Of a stretch of DNA of 6,990 bases, positions 5,641 through 6,990 are shown in pieces (the stretch's first letter is position 1; each line of letters starts with the position of its first letter). The position numbers were made by a program, and so were the translations under genes. The stretch comes from Pseudomonadota bacterium (GTDB lineage Bacteria > Pseudomonadota > Alphaproteobacteria > CACIAM-22H2). Under the pieces are notes generated by a model, which was not told where the DNA came from, did no database searches, and saw only the letters and a list, made by a program, of their open reading frames with translations. Where the stretch lies: NCBI GenBank assembly GCA_020161965.1, contig JAIUNH010000213.1:1-6990 (forward strand), given 5' to 3'.

Positions 5641-6990
5641 TCAGATGATCTCGAAATAACGGGCGTGCTGCCAGTCGGTGATCGCCTTGTTGTATTCGCG
5701 CTGCTCCCAATCGCGGGTCGCGGCGTAATGCTCGACGAATTCGTCGCCGAACAAATCGCGCGCGACCTTGCTGGCGGCAAGGCGCGCGGCCGCGTCGCCC
5801 AGGCTGCGCGGCAGATTGTCCTTCGGATTGGGCTCGACCGCGTAGGCGTTGCCCTCGATCGGCGGCGGCGGCTCGATCTTATTCTCGATGCCCCACAAGC
5901 CCGAGCCGATCGCGGCGGCGAAGGCGATATACGGGTTGATGTCGGCGGCGGCGACGCGATATTCGACGCGCTGCGATTTGGGCGAACCGGGGATGACGCG
6001 CAACGCCGTGGTGCGGTTTTCCACCCCCCACATCGATGCGGTCGGCGCCCAGTAGCCGGGGATCAGGCGCGTATAGCTGTTCACCGTGCACGCGACCATC
6101 GCCAGCAATTCGGGCATCAAACGCTGCTGCCCGCCGACGAACCAGCGCATCGTGTCGGACATCGAATGCGGCTTCTTGGCGTCGTGGAACACCGGGTCGC
6201 CGTTCTTGTCCTTCAGCGACACATGCAGATGGCCCGACTGGCCGGGCCAGTCATGCGACCATTTCGCCATGAACGTCACCATCTTGTTGTGACGTTCGGC
6301 GTAGACCTTGGTGAAGGTCTTGAACAAGGCGGCCTTGTCGGCGGAAGCGAGCGCTTCGTCGACCGTGATCGCGGCTTCCAGTACGCCGGCACCGGTTTCG
6401 GTGTGCAGGCCTTCCAGCGATACGTCCATCTTGCGCATCATGTCGAGCAGGCCGTGATAGAACTCGGCGTGCACGGAGCTGCGCAAAACGGAGTAGCCAT
6501 AGAAGCCCGGCGTGATGGTGCGCAAATTCTTGTAGTGCTTCTCGCGCACCGAGAACGGCGTTTCGTCGAACACGAAGAACTCGAATTCCGCCGCCGACAT
6601 GACCGAGAAACCCATGTCCGAGGCGCGCTTGAGGACGCGGCGCAGCGTGCCGCGCGGACACACCGCCTCGGCCTTCTGCGCGAACTCGCCCAGGAACAGC
6701 AGCGTCGAGGGCTCGAAGGGGATCGGGCGGCACGTGTCGGGCAGCAGGCGCACGGGGGCGTCGGGATAGGCGGTGTGCCAGCCCGTATACTTCACGTTGT
6801 CGTAGAGCTGGTCGTTCGAATCCCAGCCGAGCACGACGTCGCAGAACCCGAAACCGCCGGAAAGCGCCGACAGGAACTTCTCGCGCGACATGTACTTGCC
6901 GCGCATGATCCCGTCGACATCGAAGACGCCGACCTTGATGTTGTCGATCTTCCGCTCGTTGACGAGCTTGGCCGCGTCTTCGGCGGTCCG
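5641..6990 (-). CDS. Glutamine synthetase family gamma-glutamyl-amine ligase, 5' end missing
   Basis: 450 residues are visible and the frame is open to the window edge. The ATG at 6906 is internal, because the 28 codons before it encode the family N-terminus (ERKIDNIKVGVFDVDGIMRGKY). Full-length relatives are about 450-460 residues, so only a few are missing. ATP-dependent ligation of glutamate to ammonia or an amine, in the cytoplasm. Visible catalytic elements (numbered from the first visible codon): AAEFEFF with Glu135 and Glu137, TETGAGVLE with Glu198 and Glu205, GHLH with His254, NRTTALR with Arg326, and RVEYR with Glu343. The GlnA ammonia-site Asp loop is replaced by GFGFCDVVLGWDSND, and where GlnA has its adenylylated Tyr the sequence reads PKDNLPRSL. 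This points to the PuuA/IpuC/GlnA4-like amine ligases rather than housekeeping GlnA. It is first of the three visible genes in this block; the amine is not determined. Confidence 0.92.
   Translation of the reverse strand, partial: RTAEDAAKLVNERKIDNIKVGVFDVDGIMRGKYMSREKFLSALSGGFGFCDVVLGWDSNDQLYDNVKYTGWHTAYPDAPVRLLPDTCRPIPFEPSTLLFLGEFAQKAEAVCPRGTLRRVLKRASDMGFSVMSAAEFEFFVFDETPFSVREKHYKNLRTITPGFYGYSVLRSSVHAEFYHGLLDMMRKMDVSLEGLHTETGAGVLEAAITVDEALASADKAALFKTFTKVYAERHNKMVTFMAKWSHDWPGQSGHLHVSLKDKNGDPVFHDAKKPHSMSDTMRWFVGGQQRLMPELLAMVACTVNSYTRLIPGYWAPTASMWGVENRTTALRVIPGSPKSQRVEYRVAAADINPYIAFAAAIGSGLWGIENKIEPPPPIEGNAYAVEPNPKDNLPRSLGDAAARLAASKVARDLFGDEFVEHYAATRDWEQREYNKAITDWQHARYFEII

Noticed and set aside
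4266..5648. Open frame of 460 codons on the plus strand opposite the aldehyde dehydrogenase
   Set aside because: Antisense shadow; the minus strand carries every ALDH catalytic motif, while this frame has Arg/Gly/His-rich sequence without any.
6904..6906. ATG as the start of the glutamine-synthetase-family gene
   Set aside because: The frame stays open upstream to the window edge and encodes conserved N-terminal family sequence (VGVFDVDGIMRGKY), so the true start is beyond 6990.
5641..6990. Housekeeping glutamine synthetase glnA
   Set aside because: Lacks the GlnA adenylylation Tyr and ammonia-site loop, and sits in an operon with ALDH and ADH rather than with glnB.

Overview
This is a GC-rich, tightly packed bacterial window, consistent with a proteobacterium and most likely an alphaproteobacterium. 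That assignment rests on codon use, gene families and gene fusion style only; no marker gene is present. It holds six protein genes in two convergent blocks. Both blocks run off the window, so neither operon head nor promoter is visible. There is no RNA gene, mobile element, CRISPR array or intergenic stretch longer than a few bases.

The plus-strand block (2-3092) is part of a myo-inositol catabolic operon. It contains the 3' half of a short-chain dehydrogenase/reductase, then iolB (5-deoxy-glucuronate isomerase), then a long iolC that fuses a PfkB-type 5-dehydro-2-deoxygluconokinase to a C-terminal DUF2090 aldolase-like domain. The stops and starts overlap (TGATG at 377-381, ATGA at 1182-1185), so translation is probably coupled. 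IolB makes 5-dehydro-2-deoxygluconate. The fused IolC would phosphorylate it and probably also cleave the product to dihydroxyacetone phosphate and malonate semialdehyde.

The minus-strand block (6990-3094) reads: glutamine-synthetase-family ligase (lacking only its extreme N-terminus), NAD(P)-dependent aldehyde dehydrogenase, iron-type alcohol dehydrogenase. Gaps are 1 and 8 bases. The ligase lacks the adenylylation tyrosine and looks like a gamma-glutamyl-amine ligase of the PuuA/IpuC/GlnA4 type rather than a housekeeping GlnA. A ligase, an alcohol dehydrogenase and an aldehyde dehydrogenase together suggest catabolism of an amino alcohol such as ethanolamine: protect the amine with glutamate, oxidise the alcohol to an aldehyde, then to an acid. 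This is inference.

The two blocks meet tail to tail with one base between their stop codons. An imperfect 11-bp inverted repeat spans both stops and could form a stem-loop on either transcript. The main points of interest are the proposed gamma-glutamyl-amino-alcohol pathway, its placement next to inositol catabolism (both could supply phospholipid head-group use), the kinase-aldolase fusion, and the divergent active site of the partial SDR.
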